This document shows, one piece after another, positions 13,963-21,048 of a stretch of DNA of 21,659 bases. Under the pieces are notes generated by a model, which was not told where the DNA came from, searched no databases, and saw only the letters and a list, made by a program, of their open reading frames with translations. Both the position numbers and the translations under genes were made by a program. Every line of letters begins with the position of its first letter. Position 1 is the first letter of the stretch. This DNA is from a virus: IMG/VR virus record IMGVR_UViG_3300022839_000106, positions 1 through 21,659 of that record; one strand, 5' to 3'.

Positions 13963-14678
13963 TGGATTTTAATAAATTAATGCAAACAATGCGTGACTTA
14001 GATCGCCCGGTCAGTAACGTAGCAGTAGAAGCCTGCGGTGATTCTATGATGAGTGGAATGATGCCCCCAATGTCATCTACTCCTGCAGTAACTCCACCAT
14101 CAATGAGTGTTAATCTTAATGCACAAGGTATGGACAGCATTGAAAGTTTACTAAAGTTAATGACTAAAGTAAATCCGGATATGATCAATCAACCAATGCC
14201 TAGTTTAACTCCTCCTGGACCTAGCATTGCACCTTTAAGTTTAGGTAATCTAGATAAAGGTCCGTTGAAGATGTTACCAGACTTTGATAAAGCAATGGGT
14301 GACCAAGATGGTGATGGTGATCACGACATGGACGATCACGATATGGAGAAAGATGACAGTCCAATGGACGCTATGCAGAAAGCAATGGGTGACCAAGATG
14401 GTGATGGTGATCACGACATGGACGATCACAAGCTAGAAAAGAAGATGCGTGATAAAGAAAAAGACGAATCATATGCAAACGAGCCAGATCCTGAAGTTAA
14501 AAGTGTTGACTATATGAACAACCAATTAGCCGGTGGCATGAATAAGCCTAAAGGAACACATCCTAAAGTGGCTGGCGGCGACAACCCAATGAACCGTGTT
14601 AGAGAAGGCGCCGACCTACGTGCTAGTATCCGTGCAGAACTATTACAAAGATTAGCAGAAGCTAAGGGAGCAAAATAA
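13962..14678 (+). CDS. Met/Asp-rich probable head-associated protein with tandem DxDGDGD repeat
   Basis: A 238-residue protein of unusual composition. It starts MDFNKLMQTMRDLDRPV, then a Met/Pro-rich segment (MMSGMMPPMSSTP), SIESLLKLMTKVNPDM, another Pro-rich linker, and two acidic units each containing KAMGDQDGDGDHDMDDH. The D-x-D-G-D-x-D pattern resembles EF-hand or dockerin-type calcium loops, but no flanking EF-hand helices are clear. The end, RASIRAELLQRLAEAKGAK, is a basic amphipathic helix containing LAE-A, which fits the prohead-protease cleavage pattern. I recall comparable proteins upstream of gp17 in aquatic T4-like phages without a known role. Scaffold or internal head protein is possible. 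It is joined to both neighbours by TAATG overlaps. Confidence 0.68.
   Translation: MDFNKLMQTMRDLDRPVSNVAVEACGDSMMSGMMPPMSSTPAVTPPSMSVNLNAQGMDSIESLLKLMTKVNPDMINQPMPSLTPPGPSIAPLSLGNLDKGPLKMLPDFDKAMGDQDGDGDHDMDDHDMEKDDSPMDAMQKAMGDQDGDGDHDMDDHKLEKKMRDKEKDESYANEPDPEVKSVDYMNNQLAGGMNKPKGTHPKVAGGDNPMNRVREGADLRASIRAELLQRLAEAKGAK
14289..14429 (+). repeat. Perfect 51-bp direct repeat (90-bp period) encoding an acidic loop
   Basis: Bases 14289-14339 and 14379-14429 are identical, opening AAAGCAATGGGTGACCAAG and encoding KAMGDQDGDGDHDMDDH. The 39 bp between them is not repeated downstream. Identity at synonymous sites points to a recent duplication or gene-conversion-like maintenance. Confidence 0.92.
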
Positions 14679-15118
14679 TGGCAGATTTATATGGAACAAC
14701 CGCGGGCGGCACAGCAGTTAATGTTGACGCCAATGCAAGAAGAGTATTAGGAGATGGCGCAGCAGGAGTTGGACCATATACAAGTTTTGGTACTCCTACG
14801 CTAACGGCAATTAAGATTGTTTCAGCAACTATTAACTTTACCACAACACCTACAGTTGCTAACAGTAATATGTCTAAGGCACTTACAGGACTTCAAAGCC
14901 GTGCAGAGATTTATTACGCAGGCAAGCCAACAGCATCCGGTGCTAATCAGTTTGTAGCGCTAATCCACTCTGAAGATACTGGAGACGGCTACGGAGCATC
15001 AACAAGTTTTGACGGATCTTATGAAAATCTTGAAGATGCAATTGGCGCAGCACTTGGTGTTGCAGAAAATGATATCACAATTACTGAAGTGGCATTGACT
15101 GGGTTATCTTTCGCTTAA
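14678..15118 (+). CDS. Probable virion protein, function unknown
   Basis: A 146-residue protein. Its composition is rich in Ala, Gly and Thr with few charged residues, typical of phage structural proteins: TTAGGTAVNVDANARRVLGD, TPTLTAIKIVSATINFTTTP, then SKALTGLQSRAEIYYAGKP, then NQFVALIHSEDTGDGYG and a final VAENDITITEVALTGLSFA. No known domain is recognised. It is translationally coupled to the preceding gene (TAATG) and is the last of its unit, followed by a strong terminator. Position between head-associated and terminase genes suggests a small head decoration or assembly protein, but nothing in the sequence proves it. Confidence 0.68.
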   Translation: MADLYGTTAGGTAVNVDANARRVLGDGAAGVGPYTSFGTPTLTAIKIVSATINFTTTPTVANSNMSKALTGLQSRAEIYYAGKPTASGANQFVALIHSEDTGDGYGASTSFDGSYENLEDAIGAALGVAENDITITEVALTGLSFA

Positions 15119-15133
15119 TACAGCTATAAAACC

Positions 15134-15161
15134 AAATAGGCTCTTCGGAGCCTATTTTTTT
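15134..15161 (+). terminator. Intrinsic terminator with UUCG tetraloop
   Basis: AAATAGGCTC and GAGCCTATTT form a perfect 10-bp stem closed by a C(TTCG)G loop, running into a T-tract. It separates the gp16-to-virion-protein unit from gp17. The gp17 late element begins 2 bases later. Confidence 0.93.
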
Positions 15162-15162
15162 C

Positions 15163-15170
15163 AGTAAATA
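15163..15170 (+). promoter_or_regulatory. Late-promoter-like element (AGTAAATA) of gp17
   Basis: AGTAAATA ends 5 nt before the gp17 ATG. The terminator occupies the sequence immediately upstream, so gp17 would depend on this element or on read-through. No Shine-Dalgarno site is visible. Confidence 0.6.
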
Positions 15171-15175
15171 ACAAT

Positions 15176-16762
15176 ATGGCAAAATCACTAGACGGTAATT
15201 TAATTAAGAAAGCACATGCTCCGATCCGATACACGTTAGAGGAAGTTAAGCATCTTGAAGCATGTATGCATCCGGTAGACGGTCCGTTATACTTCTGTAA
15301 AAACTTTTTAAAGATTCAACATCCTGTACGTGGATCGATTAAGTTTGAACCGTATGAATACCAAGAGAGGCTAATACAGTCATACCACAACTACAAACAG
15401 TCTATTGGTATGCTGCCTCGTCAGATGGGTAAGACTACTTGCGCTACGGGATATTTACTATGGTACACAATGTTTGTGCCAGAAGCACAAGTATTAATTG
15501 CTGCTCATAAGTACGAAGGTGCGCAGGATATTATGAATCGTTACCGATTCGGTTATGAGAACTTGCCTGACTTTATTCGTGCAGGTGTATACAGCTACAA
15601 CAGAAACACAATTGAATACGACAACGGCGCACGTATTCAAGCAACTACTACAACAGAAAACACTGGTCGTGGTAAGTCACTATCATTAATTTACTGTGAT
15701 GAATTCGCATTCGTGCAGCCGCCAGAGAAAGCTAAAGAGTTCTGGACGGCACTAAGCCCTACATTGTCAACAGGTGGTAAGTGTATCATTACATCGACAC
15801 CAAACAGCGACGAAGATCAATTTGCTTTAATCTGGACAGAAGCTAATAAGAAGTTTGACGAGTATGGCAACGAACAAGAACTTGGCACAAACGGATTCCA
15901 CAGCTTCTTTGCACACTGGAATGAACATCCAGATCGAGATGAGAAGTGGGCGGCAGTAGAACGTGCTAAAATTGGTCCTGAACGTTTCCGGCGCGAGTTT
16001 GATTGCGAATTCTTGATCTTTGACGAAACCTTGATTAATACTGTAAAACTTGCAGAGCTGTCTGGAGTTGATCCTGTAATGACTATGGGGCAAACTAGAT
16101 TCTACAAAGACATTGATCCTAAGGCAACTTACTTATTGTCGTTAGATCCCAGTCTGGGAACAGGCGGCAACTATGCAGCTATTCAAGTATTTGAAATGCC
16201 TAGTATGATACAGGTTGCAGAGTGGCGTCATAATTTAACTCCTATACAACAGCAGATAAAGCACATGAGAGAGATACTGCGATATATCCAAGATCGTGGC
16301 ATAGAAAAAGGCGGTGCGCCCCAGATGTATTACTCAGTAGAAAACAACAGTCTAGGTGAAGCAGCACTTATTGTTATCAGTGACATCGGTGAAGAAAACT
16401 TTCCAGGACTATTCCTAAGCGAACCTATTCGCAAAGGGCATGTGCGTAAATTTCGTAAGGGATTTAATACAACACATCGCAGTAAAGTCACAGCATGTAG
16501 TCAGTTTAAGAACTTAGTCGAAACTAACAAACTAATTATTAAATCAAAACCTCTATTATCAGAACTTAAAACATTCGTAGCCAGCGGCCTAGGATTTAAT
16601 GCTAAATCAGGAGAAAATGACGATCTAATAAGCGCTGCATTGCTAATTATACGTATGGCAGATGTATTAGCAGATTGGGATCCTAAGATTTACGAAAAAA
16701 TGTCTGAACGACTTTCTGAAGAACAAATGCCAATGCCGATCTTTGTAAGCACAGGATATTGA
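15176..16762 (+). CDS. gp17: Terminase large subunit (packaging ATPase and nuclease), gp17-like
   Basis: A 528-residue packaging motor that drives DNA into the prohead and cuts concatemers. The N-terminal ATPase shows Walker A PRQMGKTT (residues 81-88), Walker B LIYCDEF (171-177, with Asp175 and catalytic Glu176) and a coupling motif ITSTPNS. The C-terminal RNase H-type nuclease shows SLDPSLGTGG with Asp324, YSVENNS with Glu389, and NDDLISAAL with Asp482/483. It is shorter than T4 gp17 (610) but all catalytic motifs are present. The start was chosen at ATG 15176, 5 nt after a late-promoter-like element. The last codons overlap the late element of the next gene. Confidence 0.96.
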   Translation: MAKSLDGNLIKKAHAPIRYTLEEVKHLEACMHPVDGPLYFCKNFLKIQHPVRGSIKFEPYEYQERLIQSYHNYKQSIGMLPRQMGKTTCATGYLLWYTMFVPEAQVLIAAHKYEGAQDIMNRYRFGYENLPDFIRAGVYSYNRNTIEYDNGARIQATTTTENTGRGKSLSLIYCDEFAFVQPPEKAKEFWTALSPTLSTGGKCIITSTPNSDEDQFALIWTEANKKFDEYGNEQELGTNGFHSFFAHWNEHPDRDEKWAAVERAKIGPERFRREFDCEFLIFDETLINTVKLAELSGVDPVMTMGQTRFYKDIDPKATYLLSLDPSLGTGGNYAAIQVFEMPSMIQVAEWRHNLTPIQQQIKHMREILRYIQDRGIEKGGAPQMYYSVENNSLGEAALIVISDIGEENFPGLFLSEPIRKGHVRKFRKGFNTTHRSKVTACSQFKNLVETNKLIIKSKPLLSELKTFVASGLGFNAKSGENDDLISAALLIIRMADVLADWDPKIYEKMSERLSEEQMPMPIFVSTGY

Positions 16763-16768
16763 TAAATA
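16761..16768 (+). promoter_or_regulatory. Late-promoter-like element (GATAAATA)
   Basis: GATAAATA ends 5 nt before ATG 16774 and overlaps the end of gp17 (its TGA stop is 16760-16762). It supports the start at 16774 over the in-frame TTG at 16759. Confidence 0.65.
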
Positions 16769-16773
16769 TAACT

Positions 16774-18513
16774 ATGGACGCAACTAACAACATCGCAACA
16801 GATTTATTCTACAAAATTCGTAGCAGATTCTCTGGTCTAAAATTAGGTACAGAAATTGGCGAAATTACTATAAATCCACAAGAAGCACGTTTCTTTGATT
16901 TTGACTATATGGAAGGTGAAACTCCTATTGGTCACGTTAGCATTAGTCTAGCAGAAGATAATTCCATGAAGATTTACTTCAGTCACGGAATTACAGAATC
17001 AATGGACGCAGAGCAAAAAGACAGGTGGTACGGATTCCTAAAAGAATTACGTATGTTTGCCAAGCGTAGATTACTAAACTTTGACACTAGAGATATTGCC
17101 AAAGACAACCTAGATAAAAGAGATTACAAATTTTTAACTCGTAATGCTCAACCTAAACAAGAAGCACAAAATTCAGTTCCAGTCGGAGAAGGCGTTATGG
17201 CAGAAAGCACAATGTACGGTACTAAAAGCGTTAGTTACCAAAAATTAGAAAATACACGATTGATTGTTAAACACAGTCAAAAGTTAAATGACGATATGGC
17301 ACCGGGTGCCAGAAGTCGTAATATCGCTGGCCTGTTTGTAGAAAACGCAGACGGTGAAAGATTTAAATATCCATTCATTCACTTAGCAGGCGCCCGTGCT
17401 ATGCAACGCCATGTGGCTAACGGTGGCTTACCGTACGATGCCATTGGTGAAAGCATCATTAAGATGAGTGAAGAGATTGCACAATTAAAGAGCTTTGGCA
17501 ATTATGTTGTACGCAATGATCTAATGAACAGCGACACGAACAGTGTTGTTGAGCGTAGTACACAAGCACTTAACGGATTACGTGAGCAAATAAAAGCACT
17601 ATCAAAACAAGGCCACTATGAGGCTTACAAAGAAAGTTTCCAGGCACAGCAACCTATGGAAGTTCCGCAAGAAATTGCAGAACAATTTAAAGATCAATTT
17701 ACAGTGAAGAATTTCAAAGAAGATATGGCCGCAGTATTTCCTGTACTGTATCGTTTAATGAAAGAAAGTGAACTAGGCTACGACGACATAGTCGCCATGA
17801 CACAAGAAGAAATCCAAACTGAAGACGAGGATTTCAACGCAGACCGCTATGACCCATTTGCAAAGTTTGAACAATGGGCTATGAATTTAGGCGAAGAAAG
17901 CGCAATACAAAGCCAAGATGAAGAAGAACAGGCAGCAGCAGCACAACAATTACAAGAGTTAGTTAGCCAGGCATTCCCCGCAGGCGTAGACGGTTCTAAT
18001 GCAATTGAAAGTCTTAAAGGCATCATAGATGATCCACGATTAGAAGAAGAAATTAAGACGCAATCTAAAGAAGATCCGGAAGCAGATGTAAGAGGCCTAG
18101 TACAAGTATGGCTGGAAGCCAATGCTCCAGAAGTGTTAGAGGTATTAGATTTTGGTGATTTTCAACCAGAACCAGTGGGCGGTGAGCCGGCGACAGACCA
18201 AGGGGGTGAAGAAACTGCGCCAGAAGAAGTCCCACAGGAATCGGAAGAACAATCGCCGGAAGAACATAGTGGCAAGATGAACGTACAAGAATTAGCTGAG
18301 TTTATGCACAGCTTTTATGATAAAGATTCAGGCACATTTCCCAAAGGCCCAGAAGGCGTTTGCACTATGGTAGGTAAGAAGTTTGGTGAGCAGGCAGAAA
18401 CAGTAGCTCGTAAGATGGCTGAAAGAATGGCGCCGCAACAACAAGCTCCAGAACCAGCAGAGAATCCAGAGCTAGCTCGTATTAAAGCACTATCAGGCAT
18501 GTACAGTATGTAA
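16774..18513 (+). CDS. Large conserved phage protein of unknown function (possible virion/head protein)
   Basis: A 579-residue protein starting MDATNNIATDLFYKIRSRFS. The first 135 residues (ARFFDFDYMEG, KDRWYGFLKELRMFAKRRLL, NFDTRDIAKDNLDKRDYKFL) form a recognisable block that I recall from proteins of T4-like marine phages with no assigned role. A second block follows (MYGTKSVSYQKLENTRLIVK ... RSRNIAGLFVENADGERFKY ... IHLAGARAMQRHVANGG). After about residue 350 the protein is acidic with Gln/Ala-rich helices and a Glu/Pro linker. It ends with a compact domain (ELAEFMHSFYDKDSGTFPKG ... FGEQAETVARKMAERM). The start at 16774 fits the late element. A strong terminator ends the unit. Late expression and size suggest a structural or assembly role. 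Confidence 0.75.
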   Translation: MDATNNIATDLFYKIRSRFSGLKLGTEIGEITINPQEARFFDFDYMEGETPIGHVSISLAEDNSMKIYFSHGITESMDAEQKDRWYGFLKELRMFAKRRLLNFDTRDIAKDNLDKRDYKFLTRNAQPKQEAQNSVPVGEGVMAESTMYGTKSVSYQKLENTRLIVKHSQKLNDDMAPGARSRNIAGLFVENADGERFKYPFIHLAGARAMQRHVANGGLPYDAIGESIIKMSEEIAQLKSFGNYVVRNDLMNSDTNSVVERSTQALNGLREQIKALSKQGHYEAYKESFQAQQPMEVPQEIAEQFKDQFTVKNFKEDMAAVFPVLYRLMKESELGYDDIVAMTQEEIQTEDEDFNADRYDPFAKFEQWAMNLGEESAIQSQDEEEQAAAAQQLQELVSQAFPAGVDGSNAIESLKGIIDDPRLEEEIKTQSKEDPEADVRGLVQVWLEANAPEVLEVLDFGDFQPEPVGGEPATDQGGEETAPEEVPQESEEQSPEEHSGKMNVQELAEFMHSFYDKDSGTFPKGPEGVCTMVGKKFGEQAETVARKMAERMAPQQQAPEPAENPELARIKALSGMYSM

Positions 18514-18528
18514 GCAGCAATGCTTCAT

Positions 18529-18558
18529 GAAAAGGACTTTTCGAAGTCCTTTTCTTTT
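18529..18558 (+). terminator. Intrinsic terminator before the recombination module
   Basis: GAAAAGGACTT and AAGTCCTTTTC form an 11-bp stem with a TTCG loop, followed by TTTT. It ends the gp17 unit and insulates the gp32 promoter region. Confidence 0.88.
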
Positions 18559-18592
18559 GGCTTAATAAAACCAATAAAGTAGTAGATAATCG

Positions 18593-18621
18593 TTGACAAT
18601 ACTAAATAAAAAGCGCATAAT
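18593..18621 (+). promoter_or_regulatory. Sigma70-like promoter of gp32
   Basis: TTGACA (18593-18598), a 17-bp spacer and CATAAT (18616-18621): one mismatch from the housekeeping consensus. The spacer contains CTAAATAA, which could add a late element. Expected transcript start is near 18628, giving a leader of about 55 nt. Confidence 0.85.
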
Positions 18622-18625
18622 AGCT

Positions 18626-18673
18626 TATGTGCATTAAGGCATATACAACATTTTTATTTTAGGCTATAGGAGG
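18626..18673 (+). promoter_or_regulatory. gp32 mRNA leader: 5' hairpin, A/U-rich tract and Shine-Dalgarno (candidate autoregulatory operator)
   Basis: The arms TATGTGC (18626-18632) and GCATATA (18639-18645) pair over 7 bp (one G-U) around a 6-base loop, almost exactly at the predicted 5' end. An unstructured A/U-rich tract (18646-18661) and the Shine-Dalgarno TAGGAGG (18667-18673) follow, 9 nt before the ATG. In T4, gp32 represses its own translation by nucleating on a 5' pseudoknot and coating the A/U-rich leader. The layout here is analogous, though I see a hairpin and no clear pseudoknot. Confidence 0.5.
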
Positions 18674-18682
18674 CATACAAAA

Positions 18683-19687
18683 ATGGCATCACTCGCAGAA
18701 ATCCGTGCTAAACTCGCAGAAGCACAATCAAAGTCCACAGGACAATCCACCGGCGGTGGAGACAACGCAATTTACCCACATTGGAACATGGCTGAAGGTA
18801 AGGAAGCAGTAATTCGTTTGCTACCCGATGGCAATTCTGCCAATACATTCTTCTGGGTAGAACGTGCAATGATCAAGTTGCCGTTCGCAGGTATTAAAGG
18901 TGAAACTGACAGTCGTCCAGTTCAAGTACAAGTTCCTTGTATTGAAATGTACAATGACGGTACTGTTTGTCCGATCTTATCAGAAGTACGTGGTTGGTTT
19001 AAAGATAAATCTTTAGAAGACATGGGTCGTAAGTACTGGAAAAAGCGTTCATACATTTTCCAAGGCTTTGTTGTTGAAGATCCTATTCGTGAAGAAAAGA
19101 CTCCGGCAAACCCAATTCGTCGATTCATCATTGGTCCTCAAATCTTTCAAATTATCCGTTCAGCATTGATGGATCCAGAATTGGAAGAGTTGCCAACTGA
19201 CTACCTGAAAGGTGTAGACTTCCGTATTGCTAAGACATCTAAAGGTGGCTTCGCTGATTACTCTACTTCAAAGTGGAGCCGTCGTGAACGTGCATTGACA
19301 GAAGTTGAAGCAAGTGCATTGGCAACAAATGAGTTGTACACTCTCAGCGACTTCCTGCCTAAAAAGCCAACTGATGTTGAGCTTAAGGTAATGAAGGAAA
19401 TGTTTGAAGCATCAGTTGATGGCGAAGCATATGACCTGGAACGTTGGGGTCAGTATTACAAGCCAGCGGGTATGGGTCAAGCAACTGGCGATCCGCATCG
19501 TGCAACTGCTAACACAGCTACACCAGCTGCTAAAGCTAGTGCAGACTATGCAGACAGCGAGCCTGCTCCTGTAGCAAGAGTTACTCAAGCACCAACACCA
19601 GTAGCTGCACCAGCAGCAACAACAGGTGGCGATAGTCGTGCGCAAGACATTCTTGCAATGATTCGTAATCGCAAAGCAGCAGAGTAA
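18683..19687 (+). CDS. gp32: Single-stranded DNA-binding protein, gp32-like
   Basis: A 334-residue protein; T4 gp32 has 301. It coats ssDNA during replication, recombination and repair and works with UvsX and UvsY, encoded next. The N-terminus is basic/helical (ASLAEIRAKLAEAQSK), as for the gp32 cooperativity domain. The core has YPHWNMAEGKEAVIRLLPDG, FFWVERAMIKLPFAGI, GRKYWKKRSYIFQGFV and NPIRRFIIGPQIFQII. The T4 zinc site uses His64, Cys77, Cys87 and Cys90; here Cys86 and Cys96 (CIEMYNDGTVCPIL) match the first two Cys, but the third is Leu99, so the site looks incomplete. The C-terminus has an Ala/Pro/Thr-rich linker and ends basic (MIRNRKAAE), unlike the acidic T4 tail. It has a sigma70 promoter and a strong Shine-Dalgarno site. 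Confidence 0.93.
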   Translation: MASLAEIRAKLAEAQSKSTGQSTGGGDNAIYPHWNMAEGKEAVIRLLPDGNSANTFFWVERAMIKLPFAGIKGETDSRPVQVQVPCIEMYNDGTVCPILSEVRGWFKDKSLEDMGRKYWKKRSYIFQGFVVEDPIREEKTPANPIRRFIIGPQIFQIIRSALMDPELEELPTDYLKGVDFRIAKTSKGGFADYSTSKWSRRERALTEVEASALATNELYTLSDFLPKKPTDVELKVMKEMFEASVDGEAYDLERWGQYYKPAGMGQATGDPHRATANTATPAAKASADYADSEPAPVARVTQAPTPVAAPAATTGGDSRAQDILAMIRNRKAAE

Positions 19688-19696
19688 GCAACATAA

Positions 19697-19725
19697 AAGA
19701 GTGGGACAGGTTCCCACTCTTCTTC
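19697..19725 (+). terminator. Hairpin terminator between gp32 and uvsX
   Basis: AAGAGTGGGA and TCCCACTCTT form a perfect 10-bp stem around a 5-base loop. The trailing sequence is only moderately T-rich (CTTCATTTA), so read-through into uvsX is plausible; it may instead stabilise the 3' end of the abundant gp32 message. Confidence 0.75.
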
Positions 19726-19741
19726 ATTTACAGGGACTAAT

Positions 19742-20821
19742 ATGGCAAAAGCATTTGATATTTCTAAATTTAGAAAGTCAATCACTAAATCAATCGAAGG
19801 TTTAAGTATTGGCTTTAACGACCCAACAGATTGGGTTAGTACAAACAACTACGCATTGAACTATCTTATCAGTGGACACTTTGATCGAGGCATTCCACTA
19901 GGCAAGGTTACAGTATTTGCTGGGGAATCTGGTGCAGGTAAATCTTTTATCTGTTCGGGCAATCTAGTTAAGAACGCACAAGCACAAGGCATCTATCCTA
20001 TCTTGATTGATACAGAGAATGCGCTTGATGAAAAATGGCTACATGCTCTTGGTGTTGATACGAGTCCAGATAAGTTGCTAAAACTTAACATGGCTATGAT
20101 TGACGATGTAGCAAAGACTATCACAGAGTTTATTTCAGAGTACAAAACAATGGATGAACTAGATCGTCCTAAAGTATTGTTTATCGTTGACAGCTTGGGC
20201 ATGTTGTTGACTCCGACTGATGTTAATCAATTCCAAGCAGGTGATATGAAAGGTGATATGGGCCGTAAGCCTAAGGCACTAACCGCACTTGTTCGTAACT
20301 GTGTTAATATGTTTGGTGCTTACAACATTGGTATGGTATGTACTAATCACACATACGCATCACAAGATATGTTTGATCCGGATGATAAAATCAGTGGCGG
20401 CCAAGGCTTTATCTACGCAAGTTCAATTGTTGTCGCTATGCGCAAGTTAAAGTTGAAACTTGATGCAGCCGGTAACAAAACTTCAACTGTGCAAGGTATT
20501 CGTGCAGCTTGTAAGATTATGAAAACACGTTATGCAAAGCCGTTTGAAAGTGTACAGGTTGAGATTCCTTATGAAACAGGTATGAGTCCATATAGTGGAT
20601 TAGTCGACTTGTTCGAAGCTAAAGGGATGCTCAAGAAAGAAGGTAACAGCCTAGTATACATAACCAGTGATGGCGAAATTATCAAACAGTTCCGTAAGCC
20701 GTGGGAACGCAATGAAAAGAAAGGTCTCGATGTTATTATGGCAGACATTTCGAAACATGGCGAAAAATCCGATTCAGAGATAACTACTATTGTTGAACCT
20801 GAAACGGAGATTACTGAATGA
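19742..20821 (+). CDS. uvsX: RecA-like recombinase UvsX
   Basis: A 359-residue RecA-family strand-exchange ATPase; T4 UvsX is about 390. It forms filaments on ssDNA for recombination-dependent replication and repair, loaded by UvsY onto gp32-coated DNA. Motifs: Walker A GESGAGKS (61-68); DTENALD at 90-96 with the candidate catalytic Glu92; Walker B VLFIVDSLGML with Asp150; loop-region DMKGDMGRKPKALTALVRN; and CTNHTYASQDMFDPDDKISG, typical of UvsX. The C-terminus is acidic (IVEPETEITE). An AGGGA Shine-Dalgarno lies 6-10 nt before the ATG. No separate promoter is evident in the short gap after gp32, so it may depend on read-through. The stop overlaps the next start (ATGA). Confidence 0.95.
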   Translation: MAKAFDISKFRKSITKSIEGLSIGFNDPTDWVSTNNYALNYLISGHFDRGIPLGKVTVFAGESGAGKSFICSGNLVKNAQAQGIYPILIDTENALDEKWLHALGVDTSPDKLLKLNMAMIDDVAKTITEFISEYKTMDELDRPKVLFIVDSLGMLLTPTDVNQFQAGDMKGDMGRKPKALTALVRNCVNMFGAYNIGMVCTNHTYASQDMFDPDDKISGGQGFIYASSIVVAMRKLKLKLDAAGNKTSTVQGIRAACKIMKTRYAKPFESVQVEIPYETGMSPYSGLVDLFEAKGMLKKEGNSLVYITSDGEIIKQFRKPWERNEKKGLDVIMADISKHGEKSDSEITTIVEPETEITE

Positions 20822-21048
20822 AAGAAGATTTAATTACGGATATTTGGACTATTGTTATTGAACATATCCCTGAGAAAGCAAGAAAAGATGTTGCAGCAGA
20901 TTTTGTAAACGCTTTGCTAGATCATGGGATTAAAGAAAGCGTACTAGAAAGTTTAATGGGCGTAGATCCATATCTAGATCAGGCTATTGAATATGCAGTA
21001 GACGGTGAAGAAATCGAAGAACAAGACGAAGAAGATTACGAGGATTAA
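20818..21048 (+). CDS. Small acidic protein between uvsX and the uvsY-like gene
   Basis: A 76-residue protein, MKEDLITDIWTIVIEHIPEK then KDVAADFVNALLDHGI, ending in a strongly acidic tail (EEIEEQDEEDYED). It overlaps uvsX by ATGA and abuts the next gene, so the three are co-translated. Small acidic proteins of this kind are, as I recall, a common companion of uvsX in T4-like phages of aquatic bacteria; the function is not established. The acidic tail could mimic DNA or contact gp32/UvsX, but that is speculation. Confidence 0.75.
   Translation: MKEDLITDIWTIVIEHIPEKARKDVAADFVNALLDHGIKESVLESLMGVDPYLDQAIEYAVDGEEIEEQDEEDYED

Noticed and set aside
16759-16773. In-frame TTG start giving MINIT before the 579-residue protein
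   Set aside because: It overlaps the gp17 stop and the late element; ATG 16774 has the standard 5-nt spacing.
19412-19717. Cys-rich minus-strand frame opposite the gp32 C-terminus
   Set aside because: It is the antisense of Ala/Thr/Pro codons (GCA, ACA, CCA) in the linker; the Cys runs are a codon artefact.
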